DNA of 64,000 nt. Source: Dactylosporangium sucinum (GTDB lineage: Bacteria; Actinomycetota; Actinomycetes; Mycobacteriales; Micromonosporaceae). Location of the stretch: NCBI RefSeq assembly GCF_014647515.1, contig NZ_BMPI01000013.1:1-64000 (forward strand). The letters are read 5' to 3'. This document shows positions 26,276-36,206 of this stretch, in pieces; the first letter of the stretch is position 1; each line of letters opens with the position of its first letter. The position numbers and the translations under genes were made by a program. The notes under the pieces were generated by a model. It saw only the letters and a program-made list of their open reading frames with translations. It searched no databases and was not told the origin of the DNA.

Positions 26276-27817
26276 TCAGATCGTGAACCGCGCGACGAGC
26301 GACCGCATCTCGCTCGACATCCGCGACAGGTCCGAGGCGGCCCGTTGCGCTTCCGTCACGCTCCGTGATGTGTTCTGGGTCGCCGCGGCGACGGTCGAGA
26401 CGTTCGTGGCGATCTCGGCGGAGCCGGTCGCGGCCTCGCTGACGCTGCGGTTCATCTCGTTGGTCGTGGCCGTCTGCTCCTCCACCGCGGAGGCGATGGT
26501 GAGCTGGTAGTCGTTGATCCGCGAGATGATCTGGCTGATCTCGCCGATCGCACCGACCGCGCCGGTCGTGTCGGCCTGGATCGCCTCGACCCGCCGGGAG
26601 ATGTCCTCGGTCGCCCGGGCGGTCTCCTGGGCCAGTTCCTTGACCTCGTTCGCGACGACCGCGAAGCCCTTGCCCGCCTCGCCGGCCCGCGCCGCCTCGA
26701 TGGTGGCGTTGAGCGCGAGGAGGTTCGTCTGCTCGGCGATCGAGGTGATCACCTTGACCACGTTGCCGATCTCGGTCGACGACTCGCCCAGCCGGCTCAC
26801 GGCCTGGTTGGTCGACTCGGCCGCCATGACCGCCTGGGACGCGACCTTCGCCGCCTCGCTCGCGTTCTGCGCGATCTCGCGGATCGACAGGCCCATCTCG
26901 TCGGCGCCGGCCGCCACGGTCTGCACGTTGCGGGACACCTCCTCGGCCGCGGCCGCCACCACGTTGGCCTGGTTGCTGGCCTCGCCGGTGCCGGAGGCGA
27001 TCTGCGCGCTGATCCCGGTGAGCTGGTTCGCGGACGTGGCCAGCGACGAGGCCGTCTGGTCCATCGTGTGCACCGTCGTGCGCATGCTGTCGGTGGCCTT
27101 GTTGAGCGCCTCGGCCATCACGCCGACCTCGTCGGTGCTGCGCACCTCGACCTTGCTGCTCAGGTCGCCGCCGGCGACCGCCCGGAGCACCTCGGCGACC
27201 CGCCGCAGCGGGCCGACCACCAGCGCGGTGACCCACAGGCCGATGCCGAACGCGGCGAGCAGGCCGACCACGGCGGCCAGGATCATCAGCATCCGGCTGC
27301 GCTCGTAGTCCTGCTCGGCGGTGGCCCGCCACTGCTCGGCCTCGGCGATGTCCTGGTCCTGCAGGTGCCCGATCGCGTCGGTCGCCTTCTGCAGCTGGGG
27401 CTGGCCCTTGGCCGTCATGATCGTGACGTAGCCGACCAGGTCGCCCTTGGCGATCACCGGGTTGGCCTCGTTGTCGCGCACCGACCGGTAGCCGTCGGCG
27501 CCCTGCTCGATGGCGGTGAGCTCGTCGTCGCGGTCGGCGGGGGCGCCGGCGCGGTACCGCTCGACGGCGCCGGCCAGCGCGGTGTCCGCGGCCTTCTGCT
27601 GCTCGGTGTTCAGGGCGCCGAGGATGTCGGAGATGCCCTGCCGCATGTCGGCCAGCGCGACGAACTGCTTGTTCTTCGCGGTGAACTGCCGCATGGTGTC
27701 GTTGGCGTTGCTCAGCGAGTTGAGGCCGGCGACGGTGATGAGCACCGTGACGACGCCGCCTACGGCGATGGCCGCGATGACCTTCGCCCGCACGCTTCGG
27801 TTGGTGAACCAGCTCAT
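26276..27817 (-). CDS. Methyl-accepting chemotaxis protein
   Basis: A 513-residue receptor. TM1 is about 13-33, then a short four-helix-type extracellular sensor (about 34-175) and TM2 about 178-200. A HAMP domain (about 200-255) precedes the coiled-coil signalling domain, whose hairpin tip reads [20 protein letters not shown] and [13 protein letters not shown]. It is the only receptor in the window. It follows cheW directly (6 bp), so it belongs to the cheA-cheW-mcp unit. The ligand is unknown. Confidence 0.93.
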   Translation of the reverse strand: MSWFTNRSVRAKVIAAIAVGGVVTVLITVAGLNSLSNANDTMRQFTAKNKQFVALADMRQGISDILGALNTEQQKAADTALAGAVERYRAGAPADRDDELTAIEQGADGYRSVRDNEANPVIAKGDLVGYVTIMTAKGQPQLQKATDAIGHLQDQDIAEAEQWRATAEQDYERSRMLMILAAVVGLLAAFGIGLWVTALVVGPLRRVAEVLRAVAGGDLSSKVEVRSTDEVGVMAEALNKATDSMRTTVHTMDQTASSLATSANQLTGISAQIASGTGEASNQANVVAAAAEEVSRNVQTVAAGADEMGLSIREIAQNASEAAKVASQAVMAAESTNQAVSRLGESSTEIGNVVKVITSIAEQTNLLALNATIEAARAGEAGKGFAVVANEVKELAQETARATEDISRRVEAIQADTTGAVGAIGEISQIISRINDYQLTIASAVEEQTATTNEMNRSVSEAATGSAEIATNVSTVAAATQNTSRSVTEAQRAASDLSRMSSEMRSLVARFTI

Positions 27818-27823
27818 GGTCGG

Positions 27824-28279
27824 CTATTCCTCGCGGTTGGCGGAGCCGGGCGGGTTGGTGTTGACGGCCTTGTTGGTGTCCAGCGCGAGCATGAGCCGCC
27901 CGTCGAGCTTGAAGGCGCCGGTGATGAGCTGGCGGCTCGGGCCGGTCAGGGTGTCCGGCGGCGGCTCGAACGTGTCGTCCTGCAGCGTGACCACCTCACC
28001 GATGCGGTCGACGAGCAGGGACACCGACTCCTCGTCGGTCTTCACGATGACGTTCATCGCCGGCTCGGCGCTCTTGGTGCGGGGCGGCAGGCCGAGCTGC
28101 ACCCGCAGGTCGACCGCGGCGATCACCTGGCCCCGCAGGTTGAACAGCCCGCCGACGGACTCGGGGGCCAGCGGCACGGGCGTGTACTGGTCGAAGGAGA
28201 GGACCTCCTGGACCTTGGCGACGTCGAGGCCGAAGAGCTGGTCGGCGACCTCGAAGGTGGCGTATTGACGGCTGGCCAT
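27824..28279 (-). CDS. cheW: Chemotaxis coupling protein CheW
   Basis: A 151-residue CheW adaptor linking receptor and CheA. It has the CheW beta-barrel with FGLDVAKVQEVL, GLFNLRGQVIAAVDLR and VDRIGEVVTL. It lies 2 bp downstream of cheA. Confidence 0.93.
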   Translation of the reverse strand: MASRQYATFEVADQLFGLDVAKVQEVLSFDQYTPVPLAPESVGGLFNLRGQVIAAVDLRVQLGLPPRTKSAEPAMNVIVKTDEESVSLLVDRIGEVVTLQDDTFEPPPDTLTGPSRQLITGAFKLDGRLMLALDTNKAVNTNPPGSANREE

Positions 28280-28281
28280 GG

Positions 28282-30852
28282 TCAGGCTCCGGCGGGCTGG
28301 TAGGAGGCGTACTCGGCCTCGTTGGCGCTCTGGTACGGGTCGTGCTGCTCGTAGGGGTCCATCTCGGTGTGGAACAGCGGGTCCGCGGCGAGGATGGCCC
28401 GCCGCACGTCGAGCAGCTCGGTGACCCGCTGCTGGATGACGGCCGACCCGAGCAGGCCGTCGTCGCCGAAGTCGCGGCGCGAGTCGTCGAGGCCCTCCTC
28501 GACGATGTCGATGATCTTCTCCACGGCGAGCGCGACTGAGCGGCCGTTCTCGGTGTAGACCACGACGGGCACCGTCGGGCCGGGCTCCGTCTCGTAGGCG
28601 CCGAGCAGGTGGGCCAGGCGCAGCACGGGGAGGATCTGGTCGCGGTACTGCACGACCTCGCGGCTGCCGGTGCGCTCGATCCGCTCGACCGGGAACTCCT
28701 CGAGCCGCGTGACCATGTCGAGCGGGATCGCCACCCGCCGGTCGCCGACGCCCGCGATGAGCAGCCGGTCGGCGTTGTCCCCGCCGCGGCGCACGGTGGT
28801 GTCCGCGTCGGTGCGCTCGCCGCCGGCGGCGAGGTGGGCCCGCCGGGCGAGCGAGGCGACGTCGAGGATCAGCGCGACCCGGCCGTCGCCGAGCAGGGTG
28901 GCCCCGGCGTAGACCCCGATGTCCTTGAACCGCGACGTCAGCGGCTTGACCACGACCTCCTCGGTGTTGAGCACCCGGTCGACGACCAGCCCGAACCGCT
29001 TGCCCTCGGCCTGCAGGACGGCGACGTAGACGTCGGTGTCGTGCTCGCCGTCGCGGGCCAGGCCGAGCGTGTCGTCGAGGTACACCAGGGGCAGCAGCTT
29101 GCCGCGGAGCCGGTAGACCGGGGCGCCCATGGCGTGCTCGACCACGCGGCCGGCCTGGCCGTCGAGGTAGACCAGCTCGTGGACGGCCACCTGCGGGATG
29201 ACGTACCGCTCCTGCCCGCACTCGATCGTGAGGGCCTGGATGATCGCCAGCGTCAGCGGGATCGTCAGCCGCCAGATGGTGCCCTGGCCGACGACCGAGT
29301 CGACGTCGACCGCGCCGCCGATGCGCTCGATGTTGGTCTTCACCACGTCCATGCCGACGCCCCGGCCGGAGACGTTGGTGACCGCCTTCGCGGTGGAGAA
29401 GCCCGGCTTGAAGACCAGGCCGAGGATCTCCCGGCGGTCCATCGTGGCGAGCTGGTCGCGGGAGACGATGCCCTTCTCCACGCCGATCCGGGCGATCTTG
29501 TCGGGGTCGATGCCGGCGCCGTCGTCGCGGACCTCGACGATGACGTGGCCACCCTCGTGGTACGCGCGGAGGGTCAGCGTGCCCTCGGCCGGCTTGCCCG
29601 CGGCGACCCGGTCCTCCGGGGTCTCGATGCCGTGGTCGACGGCGTTGCGCACGAGGTGGGTCAGCGGGTCCTTGACCGCCTCCAGCAGCGAGCGGTCGAG
29701 CTCGGTCTCCTTGCCCTCCTGGGCCAGCCGGATCTGCTTGCCGAACGTCGAGGAGAGGTCGCGCACGACCCGGGGCAGCTTCGACCACAGGTGGTCGATG
29801 GCCTGCATGCGGGTCTTCATCACCGACTCCTGCAGCTCGGAGGTGATGAGGTTGAGCCGCTGGCCGGTGCGGGTCATGCCGGGGTCGGAGACCGCGCCGA
29901 TCGCGCGCACGAGCTGGTTGCGGGTCAGGACGAGCTCGCCGACGAGGTTCATGAGCTTGTCGAGCAGGTCGACGTCGACGCGGATCGACTGGTCGGCGAC
30001 GCTGCGGCGGGACGTGGCCTCCTCGCCGGACTCCGGCGCGGCTGGCGTCGGCTTCGCCGCGGGCGGCTTGGGCGGCGGCGGTGCGGCTGCGGCTGGCGGC
30101 TTGGGCGGCGGTGCGGCTGCGGCGGGAGCTGCGGGAGCTGCGGCGGCGGGCACTGCGGCAGCGGCAGGCGTCGGCTGGGGCGTGGCGGCCGTTGCGGCGG
30201 CCGGCGGCGGTGGCGGCGCGGCAGCGGGCGGCGGTGGCGGCGCGGCAGCGGGCGGCGGAGGAGGAGCGGCGGCGGGTTCGGCGGCCTGAGGAGCCTCGAC
30301 GACCACGACGTCGGCCTCGATCACGACCGGCTGGACGGCGACCGGCTCCGCAACGATCGCTGCCACGACCGGCTCGGCGACGACGGGAGCGGCCGCGGCC
30401 GGTGCGGCGGCCCGCCCGGCCGGAGCCGCGGCCGCCCGGCCCGCAGTCGCCGCGGAGGCGCCCGAGTCGTCGGTGATGCAGGCGTTGACCGCCGCGATGA
30501 CCCCGGAGTCGTCGCCCTCGGCCTCCTGGCCGTGCTCCTCGATCTCCGAGAGCAGGCCGCGGACCGTGTCCACCATCCGCAGCAGCGCGTCAGTGGTGGC
30601 CGGCGTCATGCCCTGGGCGCCGTCGCGCAGCCGCGACAGCAGCGACTCGCCGACGTGCGTGACCTTCTCCAGGCGGTTGAACGCGAGGAAGCCCGACGTG
30701 CCCTTGATGGTGTGGATGGTCCGGAAGATCGAGGACAGCAGCTCGCGCGAGCCCGGCTGGGCCTCCAGCGCGACCAGGTCCCGGTCCAGCTGGTCCAGGT
30801 TCTCGTGCGACTCCACGAGGAACTCCTGAACAATGTCACCCAACTCGCTCAC
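28282..30852 (-). CDS. cheA: Chemotaxis histidine kinase CheA with two CheW-like domains
   Basis: An 856-residue CheA. The HPt domain has phosphoacceptor His47 in FRTIHTIKGTSGF. A Pro/Ala-rich linker of about 150 residues replaces a recognisable P2 domain. Next come a dimerisation domain, the HATPase core (VRNAVDHGIE, DDGAGID, GRGVGMDVV) and a CheW-like domain (about 545-680). A second CheW-like domain (about 700-830; LLIAGVGDRRVAIPLDMVTRLEEF) follows. The GTG at 30852 has AGGAG upstream. It heads the cheA-cheW-mcp unit. Confidence 0.92.
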   Translation of the reverse strand: MSELGDIVQEFLVESHENLDQLDRDLVALEAQPGSRELLSSIFRTIHTIKGTSGFLAFNRLEKVTHVGESLLSRLRDGAQGMTPATTDALLRMVDTVRGLLSEIEEHGQEAEGDDSGVIAAVNACITDDSGASAATAGRAAAAPAGRAAAPAAAAPVVAEPVVAAIVAEPVAVQPVVIEADVVVVEAPQAAEPAAAPPPPPAAAPPPPPAAAPPPPPAAATAATPQPTPAAAAVPAAAAPAAPAAAAPPPKPPAAAAPPPPKPPAAKPTPAAPESGEEATSRRSVADQSIRVDVDLLDKLMNLVGELVLTRNQLVRAIGAVSDPGMTRTGQRLNLITSELQESVMKTRMQAIDHLWSKLPRVVRDLSSTFGKQIRLAQEGKETELDRSLLEAVKDPLTHLVRNAVDHGIETPEDRVAAGKPAEGTLTLRAYHEGGHVIVEVRDDGAGIDPDKIARIGVEKGIVSRDQLATMDRREILGLVFKPGFSTAKAVTNVSGRGVGMDVVKTNIERIGGAVDVDSVVGQGTIWRLTIPLTLAIIQALTIECGQERYVIPQVAVHELVYLDGQAGRVVEHAMGAPVYRLRGKLLPLVYLDDTLGLARDGEHDTDVYVAVLQAEGKRFGLVVDRVLNTEEVVVKPLTSRFKDIGVYAGATLLGDGRVALILDVASLARRAHLAAGGERTDADTTVRRGGDNADRLLIAGVGDRRVAIPLDMVTRLEEFPVERIERTGSREVVQYRDQILPVLRLAHLLGAYETEPGPTVPVVVYTENGRSVALAVEKIIDIVEEGLDDSRRDFGDDGLLGSAVIQQRVTELLDVRRAILAADPLFHTEMDPYEQHDPYQSANEAEYASYQPAGA

Positions 30853-30988
30853 GGCCAGGCGCTCCTTTCGACCCCCGCGGGGACACACGCACACATCGGG
30901 ACGAACCCACCGGGACAATCGGCATCACCGCGGGGCGGTGAAGGAGATTCGTTGCGATTTGGTGGCGTGCGACGACACTGCGTGACCG

Positions 30989-31690
30989 TCAGCCCGTGGC
31001 GAGCTCCGCCGGCCTCGGACCGTCGTGCGGATCCCGGCGCACCAGGGTGGCCTGGCGGATCAGCCGCTGCTCGGTGGAGAGCTTGGGCTCGCAGGTGACC
31101 AGGGTCAGCACGGGGGCGGCGCCGCCGGGCGGCGGGCCGAGCACCTCGTTCTGGTCGGGGCGGACGATGCTCGCGTCCATCACGCGGTACACGAGCCAGG
31201 TCTCGCGCGTCTCGAGCACCACCGGGGCGCCGATGCGCAGCCGGTCGAGGTCCCAGAAGACGCCCGGATAGCGATGCCCGGCGATCCCGGTGTTGCCCGC
31301 CGCGCCGATCGGGGCGGTGCCGGGGATGTAGCCGGGGCCCTCCAGCAGGTCGGCCTCGCCGGCGCCGTCGACCACGACGAGCGAGCGGCCCAGCGTCGGC
31401 AGGTGCAGCCGGGCCAGCGGGACCGGCGGGGCGTGCCGCCCGCGTCCCGCGCCGTCCCCGCCGAACGGCAGCGCGGCCGGGGCCCGCGGCACGGGCGGCG
31501 GCGTGGCGCCGCTCGCCCAGCGCTCGTCCAGCACGCCTGCGAGCCGCTCCTGGGCGCTGTGGACCTGCCGGATGCGGCTCCACCACTGCCACGCGGCCGA
31601 CCCGCCGACCACCAGGCCGGACAGGACCAGCAGGACCGCGGCCGCCAGGAGGAGCCGCGACGTGCGGTCGACATCCCGGCGAATCTCCAT
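30989..31690 (-). CDS. Class E sortase
   Basis: A 233-residue membrane-anchored transpeptidase. It has an N-terminal TM helix (about 12-32) and an extracellular sortase barrel with catalytic His in GIAGHR, Cys in TLVTCEP and Arg in LIRQATLVRR. Class E sortases of high-GC actinobacteria attach LAxTG-type proteins to the wall. No substrate gene is seen nearby. Confidence 0.85.
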   Translation of the reverse strand: MEIRRDVDRTSRLLLAAAVLLVLSGLVVGGSAAWQWWSRIRQVHSAQERLAGVLDERWASGATPPPVPRAPAALPFGGDGAGRGRHAPPVPLARLHLPTLGRSLVVVDGAGEADLLEGPGYIPGTAPIGAAGNTGIAGHRYPGVFWDLDRLRIGAPVVLETRETWLVYRVMDASIVRPDQNEVLGPPPGGAAPVLTLVTCEPKLSTEQRLIRQATLVRRDPHDGPRPAELATG

Positions 31691-31730
31691 GAAACGTACT
31701 ATAGGTAGCGCAACGCGGGCATAAGGCCGG

Positions 31731-32464
31731 ACCGGTGCGTGGCGCCGCCCGGTCGTCGACGTCCACAGTGGCCGGGTCACCGCCGTGGAGGCCCTGCTGC
31801 GCTTCCGCGCCCCGGACGGCACCCCGGTCTCCCCCGCGCTCTTCGTGCCGGTCGCCGAGGAGATCGGCCTCATCGGCCGAATCGGCTCGTGGGTGCTCGA
31901 ACAGGCCTGCACCGACGCCCGCGAGTGGCACGCCGCGCACGGCATCTCGGTGACGGTGAACGTCTCGGGCCGCCAGCTGCGCAACCCGCGGTTCGCCGAC
32001 GAGGTCCTCGCCACCCTCGGGCGCACCGGCCTGCCGGCGCCGCCCTGGTCCTGGAGATCACCGAGACGGTCCTGGTCACGGCCTCCCTGGAGGAGACGGC
32101 GGAGGTGAGCCGCCGGCTGGCCCGCCTGCGCGCCTTCGGCGTGCGGATCGCGATCGACGACTTCGGGACGGGGTACTCGTCGCTGGCCTACCTGCGCACC
32201 CTCCCCGTCGACGTGCTGAAGATCGACCGCGGGTTCGTGTCCCGGATCGAGGAGCGTCAGGACCGGGCGCTGTTCCGGGCGGTGGTGGAGCTGGCGCGCA
32301 GCATGTACCTGCAGCCGGTCGCCGAGGGCGTCGAGACCACCGGTCAGGCGTCGGTGCTGCGCGAGCTGGACTGCGGGCTGGCCCAGGGGTTCCTGTTCGC
32401 CCGCCCGATGCCGGCCGACGCGCTGCCGGCGGTGCTCACGGCCCGGGCGCCGGCCTCCTCCTGA
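31731..32464 (+). pseudogene. Truncated, frameshifted EAL-domain protein
   Basis: The first part encodes [20 protein letters not shown] through [22 protein letters not shown] in one frame. At about 32040 the frame shifts, and [33 protein letters not shown] and AEGVETTGQ continue in another frame to 32464. An in-frame stop at 31722 and the missing N-terminus (no GGDEF, no start upstream of the EAL fold) indicate a relic of a GGDEF-EAL protein. Confidence 0.8.
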
Positions 32465-32524
32465 CCCACCCGGGCCGGCCGGGCCGCACGTCGGCCGCGT
32501 CCGGGGTCACGAGCGCAGCGCGGG

Positions 32525-33004
32525 TCAGGTGCGGCCCTCGCGCTCCTGGGCGGCCTCCAGGGTCGACGAGTGCGGGACCCAGTCCGCGAGCCGGACCGGG
32601 TAGCCCAGCCCCTGCAGCTTCGCGATCACCTCCGGGTCGTCGTCCACCACGATCTCGATCGGGGACTCCCGGGCCAGGCGGGCCAGCTGGCCGGCCTTGA
32701 AGTCGCGGGACGGCCGGCGGTCGGTCGACGGGCGCATGAACAACAGCTCGGCGGGCAGCTCGTGGCGGTGCAGCCAGTCCGTCGTCACCGTGCGCAGGTG
32801 CTCCGGGCGGCCGGTGAGCCAGACGAGGACGTGGGAGGCGGCGTACTCGCGGGCCAGCGTCACGCCCGTCGCCAGGGCCGGGTCGCGGCCCGCGGCGGCG
32901 AAGAAGCGCGACCAGTTCTTCGGGCGGTGGTCGAGGTGGTGCAGGCGGTGGCGGACGTCGGCCACCACGCCGTCGATGTCGAAGACCGCGATCGAGGAGT
33001 TCAC
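32525..33004 (-). CDS. HAD-superfamily phosphatase (polynucleotide kinase 3'-phosphatase-like)
   Basis: A 159-residue HAD protein with nucleophile motif AVFDIDGVVAD, motif II VWLTGR, and motif III lysine/DDDPEV acidic pair. The small size and the LTGRPEHLRTVTTDWL segment resemble the phosphatase domain of polynucleotide kinases; the substrate is unknown. GTG 33004 is chosen from an AAGGA site 7 bases upstream. Confidence 0.75.
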   Translation of the reverse strand: MNSSIAVFDIDGVVADVRHRLHHLDHRPKNWSRFFAAAGRDPALATGVTLAREYAASHVLVWLTGRPEHLRTVTTDWLHRHELPAELLFMRPSTDRRPSRDFKAGQLARLARESPIEIVVDDDPEVIAKLQGLGYPVRLADWVPHSSTLEAAQEREGRT

Positions 33005-33269
33005 CCGCACATCCTTCACCACGGTAACCCCGCGCCGCACTGTTCACGCTCGATCGTGCCACCGGGCCGATCACCCCGCGCGGGTTAGCGCAAAGAGGCG
33101 TTTTCGCAGGTCAGCGAGGGGTAGGCTTCGCCCCGACGCGGCGTGTCGCGGCAGAGCGACGACGGGGACGGACGGGTGAGACGCCGGCCCCACCGCGCGA
33201 GTGAAGGGGGTGTCCGCTTGATGCGGATCGATGGCCTGCGGGCCGCACAAGTGACGAAGGATCACGACC

Positions 33270-33983
33270 ATGTGGCCGCCTGAACACGAGCGCTTCGCGG
33301 ACCGGACGGCCGCGGGACGCATGCTCGGCACCGCGGTCGCGGCTCACTTGCGGCAGCTCTCGATGGCCTCAAGGCGCCCGACCGGCGAACAGCCGCCGAT
33401 AGTGCTCGGCCTGCCCCGCGGCGGCGCACCCGTCGGCGTGGCGGTGGCGGAGACCATCGGCGCCGACTTCGACCTGGTGATCTCGCGCAAGATCGGCCTG
33501 CCGTGGCAGGCGGATCACGGTGTCGGCGCGATCGCGGAGAACGGGCCGCCGGTCTTCGACCGCAGCGCGCTCGCCGCCGTCGGGCTCAACGCCAGCGATC
33601 TCGGTCCCGCGGTACAGCGGGAGCGGGTGGAACTGCGCCGTCGCCAGGAGCGCTACCGCGGGTCGCGACCGGCCCCCGACGTGGCCGGCCGGGTGGTGGT
33701 GGTCGTCGACGACGGCCTCGCCACCGGGGTGACCGCGCGGGCGGCGGCGCGCGCCCTGCGGGCGGGCAAGCCCGCCCACCTGGTGTTCGCCGCGCCGGTG
33801 TGCGCGGCGGAGTCGGTCGACCTGCTCGCCGCCGACGTCGACGCGGTGATCGACATGCACAGCCCGCGGGAGTTCCACGCGCTCGGGCTCTACTACATCA
33901 ATTTCGCCCCGCTCACCGACGCCCACGTGGCCGAGCTGTGCATGCGGGCCTGGGGCGCGGCGAAGGTGCCGGCCCCGGTCTGA
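33270..33983 (+). CDS. Phosphoribosyltransferase-domain protein
   Basis: A 237-residue PRTase-fold protein. The PRPP-binding motif reads VVVVDDGLATGVTA, preceded by GLPRGGAPVGVAVA and SRKIGLPW. The pattern matches the stand-alone actinobacterial phosphoribosyltransferase family, often found near stress-response genes. The base substrate is not known. Confidence 0.85.
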   Translation: MWPPEHERFADRTAAGRMLGTAVAAHLRQLSMASRRPTGEQPPIVLGLPRGGAPVGVAVAETIGADFDLVISRKIGLPWQADHGVGAIAENGPPVFDRSALAAVGLNASDLGPAVQRERVELRRRQERYRGSRPAPDVAGRVVVVVDDGLATGVTARAAARALRAGKPAHLVFAAPVCAAESVDLLAADVDAVIDMHSPREFHALGLYYINFAPLTDAHVAELCMRAWGAAKVPAPV

Positions 33984-34052
33984 GGTACTCATTTCGCTCC
34001 AACTGCCCGCCCGTGGTGTTTATAACGCCGCGGGCGGGTAGAGCATCACCCC

Positions 34053-34787
34053 ATGAGGGCGGGAGGCCTGCGGGCCAGCATCGAGCGCCGGGGTGACGCG
34101 ACCGTCGTGCGCCTCGGCGGGGTGCTCGACGTCGACAGCTGCCCGTCGCTGCGTTCCGCCGTGATCGGGTGCCTGGCGACGGAGCCGTCGGTGATCGTGC
34201 TGGACGTCGCCGACCTGCGTCACCAGGACGACGTGGCGTTGACGGTACTGCCGGCGCTGGCCCAGCACGCGGCGGCCTGGCCCGGCAGCGCGGTCACCCT
34301 GGCGGCCGCTCCCCCGCCGCTGGCCTCGGCCCTGGACCGGATGGCCGTCGTGCGGCTCGTGCCGCTGTTCCCCACCACCGACGCGGCCCTCGCGCACCGG
34401 CCCGAGGCCGCCGCGCCCCGCCGCCTCCGGGCGACCCTGCAGCCGATGGTCGACGCCACGGCGGCCGCCCGGCACCTCGTCGACCGCGCCTGCCACCTGT
34501 GGGACGTGTCGCACGTCAAGGACCTCGCCGAGCTCGTCGTCACCGAGCTGGTCAGCAACGTGGTGCGGCACGCCCGGACCGAGATGGAGGTCTGCGTGGC
34601 GCTGCGCCGGCGGCTGCTGCACGTGGCCGTCCGCGACCACAGCGCGGACCCGCCGCGGCCCGGCGCGACCAACGACTCATTGCGCGAGGACGGTCGCGGA
34701 CTGCTGGTGATCGACGCGCTCACCGCCGGCTGGGGATATACCCCGGTGCCGGACGGCAAAGTGGTCTGGGCGACCATTCGAATTTAA
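34053..34787 (+). CDS. STAS domain fused to an anti-sigma-type ATPase (RsbW-like)
   Basis: A 244-residue fusion. The STAS domain (about 5-105) has the usual phosphoacceptor segment DSSG replaced by DDVA (HQDDVALTVLPAL), so the phosphorylatable Ser is missing. The GHKL ATPase domain (about 120-244) has N-box ELVVTELVSNVVRHA and G2 box GRGLLVIDAL. Anti-anti-sigma and anti-sigma kinase functions are normally on separate proteins. It lies directly upstream of the STAS-sigma fusion, same strand, 160 bp apart. Confidence 0.8.
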   Translation: MRAGGLRASIERRGDATVVRLGGVLDVDSCPSLRSAVIGCLATEPSVIVLDVADLRHQDDVALTVLPALAQHAAAWPGSAVTLAAAPPPLASALDRMAVVRLVPLFPTTDAALAHRPEAAAPRRLRATLQPMVDATAAARHLVDRACHLWDVSHVKDLAELVVTELVSNVVRHARTEMEVCVALRRRLLHVAVRDHSADPPRPGATNDSLREDGRGLLVIDALTAGWGYTPVPDGKVVWATIRI

Positions 34788-34947
34788 GGGGAAAAGCTCA
34801 CCCGCCAGGTCACCCTTTCGCATGGAAATCGGCGACTTCGCCGTGCGTACAGTGATGCGGAAAGCCAATCCGCCCACGTCCGTGACCGCACGCTCAACAG
34901 CGAATCGCTTGCCCCGCAATGCGATGGGATAGGGGGGAGTCTCCACC
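34788..34947 (+). promoter_or_regulatory. Intergenic region upstream of the STAS-sigma gene
   Basis: A 160-bp, relatively AT-rich gap between the two STAS fusion genes. It ends with a GGGGGGAG ribosome site eight bases before the ATG. It probably holds a promoter; no exact consensus was identified. Confidence 0.4.
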
Positions 34948-36111
34948 ATGGAGACAATGCCCATAGAAAAAGTCCGAAGTGATTCGGTACTTTCACTGGA
35001 GACCTGGCGCAATGGCGACGACGAAGTGCTGCGACCCTCGGGAATTCTCGACTACGCGGCCAGCCTCGATCTGCGCGTGGCGCTGTTCGAGCGCCTCGAC
35101 GCCGGACAGAAACAACTGACCGTCGACCTTTCCCGGCTGCGCCTGCTCGACTGCGCCGCCGCCGACACCCTGCTGCGGGCCCAGTTGGAGGCCCAGGAAC
35201 GGGGCGGCGCACTGCGCGCCCCCGGCGCCAGCGACCTGGTGCTCGACGTCCTGGAGATCATCGGGGCGGCGAAGCAGCTGCGGGCGTACGACGACCCCCC
35301 GCCCGGCTCGCCGCCGGTCGCGGAGTCCGACCCGGACGAGGCGGGCAACGACCCGCCGAGCCAGTGGACGACCGTCAACGAGCTGCTGCGCCAGGCGGCG
35401 GCGATGGACCGCGGCGACCCGCGCCGGGGCGCGCTGCGGGAGCGGGCGATCGAGCACAGCCTGCCGCTCGCTGACCGGCTGGCCCGCCGCTTCCACGGCA
35501 TGGGCGAGTCACCCGCCGACCTGAGCCAGGTGGCCGCCCTCGGGCTGATGAAGGCGATCGACGGCTTCGACCCGGACTACGGCACCGACTTCGGCGGCTA
35601 CGCGACGCCCACGATCGTCGGGGAGCTCAAGCGGTACTTCCGGGACAAGGGCTGGGGCGTGCACGTGCCGCGCCGCCTGCAGGAGCTGCGGATCGAGATC
35701 AACCGGGTCCGCGACACGCTCGGCCAGCGGCTGGGCCGCTCGCCGACGCCCAAGGACGTCGCCGAGCACCTCGGGGTCGACGAGGAGCAGATCCTGGAGG
35801 CGCTGGTCGCGTCGTCGGCGTACCGGCCGGTCTCGCTGTTCGCCCCGCTCGGCGGGGACGACGACGCGGGCACGCTCGCCGACGTGCTCGGCGACGACGA
35901 CCGGGACATCGACGGGGTGGAGTTCCGGCAGGCGATCAAGCCGCTGATCGCCCGGCTGCCGGAGCGCGAGCGCCGGATCCTGTCGCTGCGCTTCTACGGC
36001 AACCGCACCCAGGCCCAGATCGCGGCCGACCTGGGCATCTCGCAGATGCACGTGTCCCGGCTGCTGAGCCGCACGCTCGAGGGACTGCGGAGGGCGCTGC
36101 TGGACGGCTAG
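34948..36111 (+). CDS. STAS domain fused to a SigB/SigF/SigG-type sigma factor
   Basis: A 387-residue fusion. The N-terminal STAS-like domain (about 20-112) has LTVDLSRLRLLDCAAADTLLRA, where the DSSG phosphosite is DCAA. A linker spans 113-140. A full SigF-family sigma factor follows: region 2 (DLSQVAALGLMKAIDGFDP), region 3 and region 4 (LPERERRILSLRFYGNRTQAQIAADLGISQMHVSRLLSR). Sigma factors of this family are normally held by an RsbW-type anti-sigma, which is freed by a separate STAS protein. Here the STAS fold is on the sigma itself. Confidence 0.85.
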   Translation: METMPIEKVRSDSVLSLETWRNGDDEVLRPSGILDYAASLDLRVALFERLDAGQKQLTVDLSRLRLLDCAAADTLLRAQLEAQERGGALRAPGASDLVLDVLEIIGAAKQLRAYDDPPPGSPPVAESDPDEAGNDPPSQWTTVNELLRQAAAMDRGDPRRGALRERAIEHSLPLADRLARRFHGMGESPADLSQVAALGLMKAIDGFDPDYGTDFGGYATPTIVGELKRYFRDKGWGVHVPRRLQELRIEINRVRDTLGQRLGRSPTPKDVAEHLGVDEEQILEALVASSAYRPVSLFAPLGGDDDAGTLADVLGDDDRDIDGVEFRQAIKPLIARLPERERRILSLRFYGNRTQAQIAADLGISQMHVSRLLSRTLEGLRRALLDG

Positions 36112-36206
36112 CGGTTGGTTGGGATCTTCGGTCGTGGGGTAGGAGGCACCCCGGTTGCGGGTGCCGCCCCTCGTGCGTGTGCGCCCGCGGTACCGAAGGG
36201 GGAAAT

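Noticed and set aside
31735..32464. Intact small EAL protein translated from 31739
   Set aside because: The N-terminal half of that frame is Arg/Pro-rich nonsense, while the true EAL N-terminus is in another frame.
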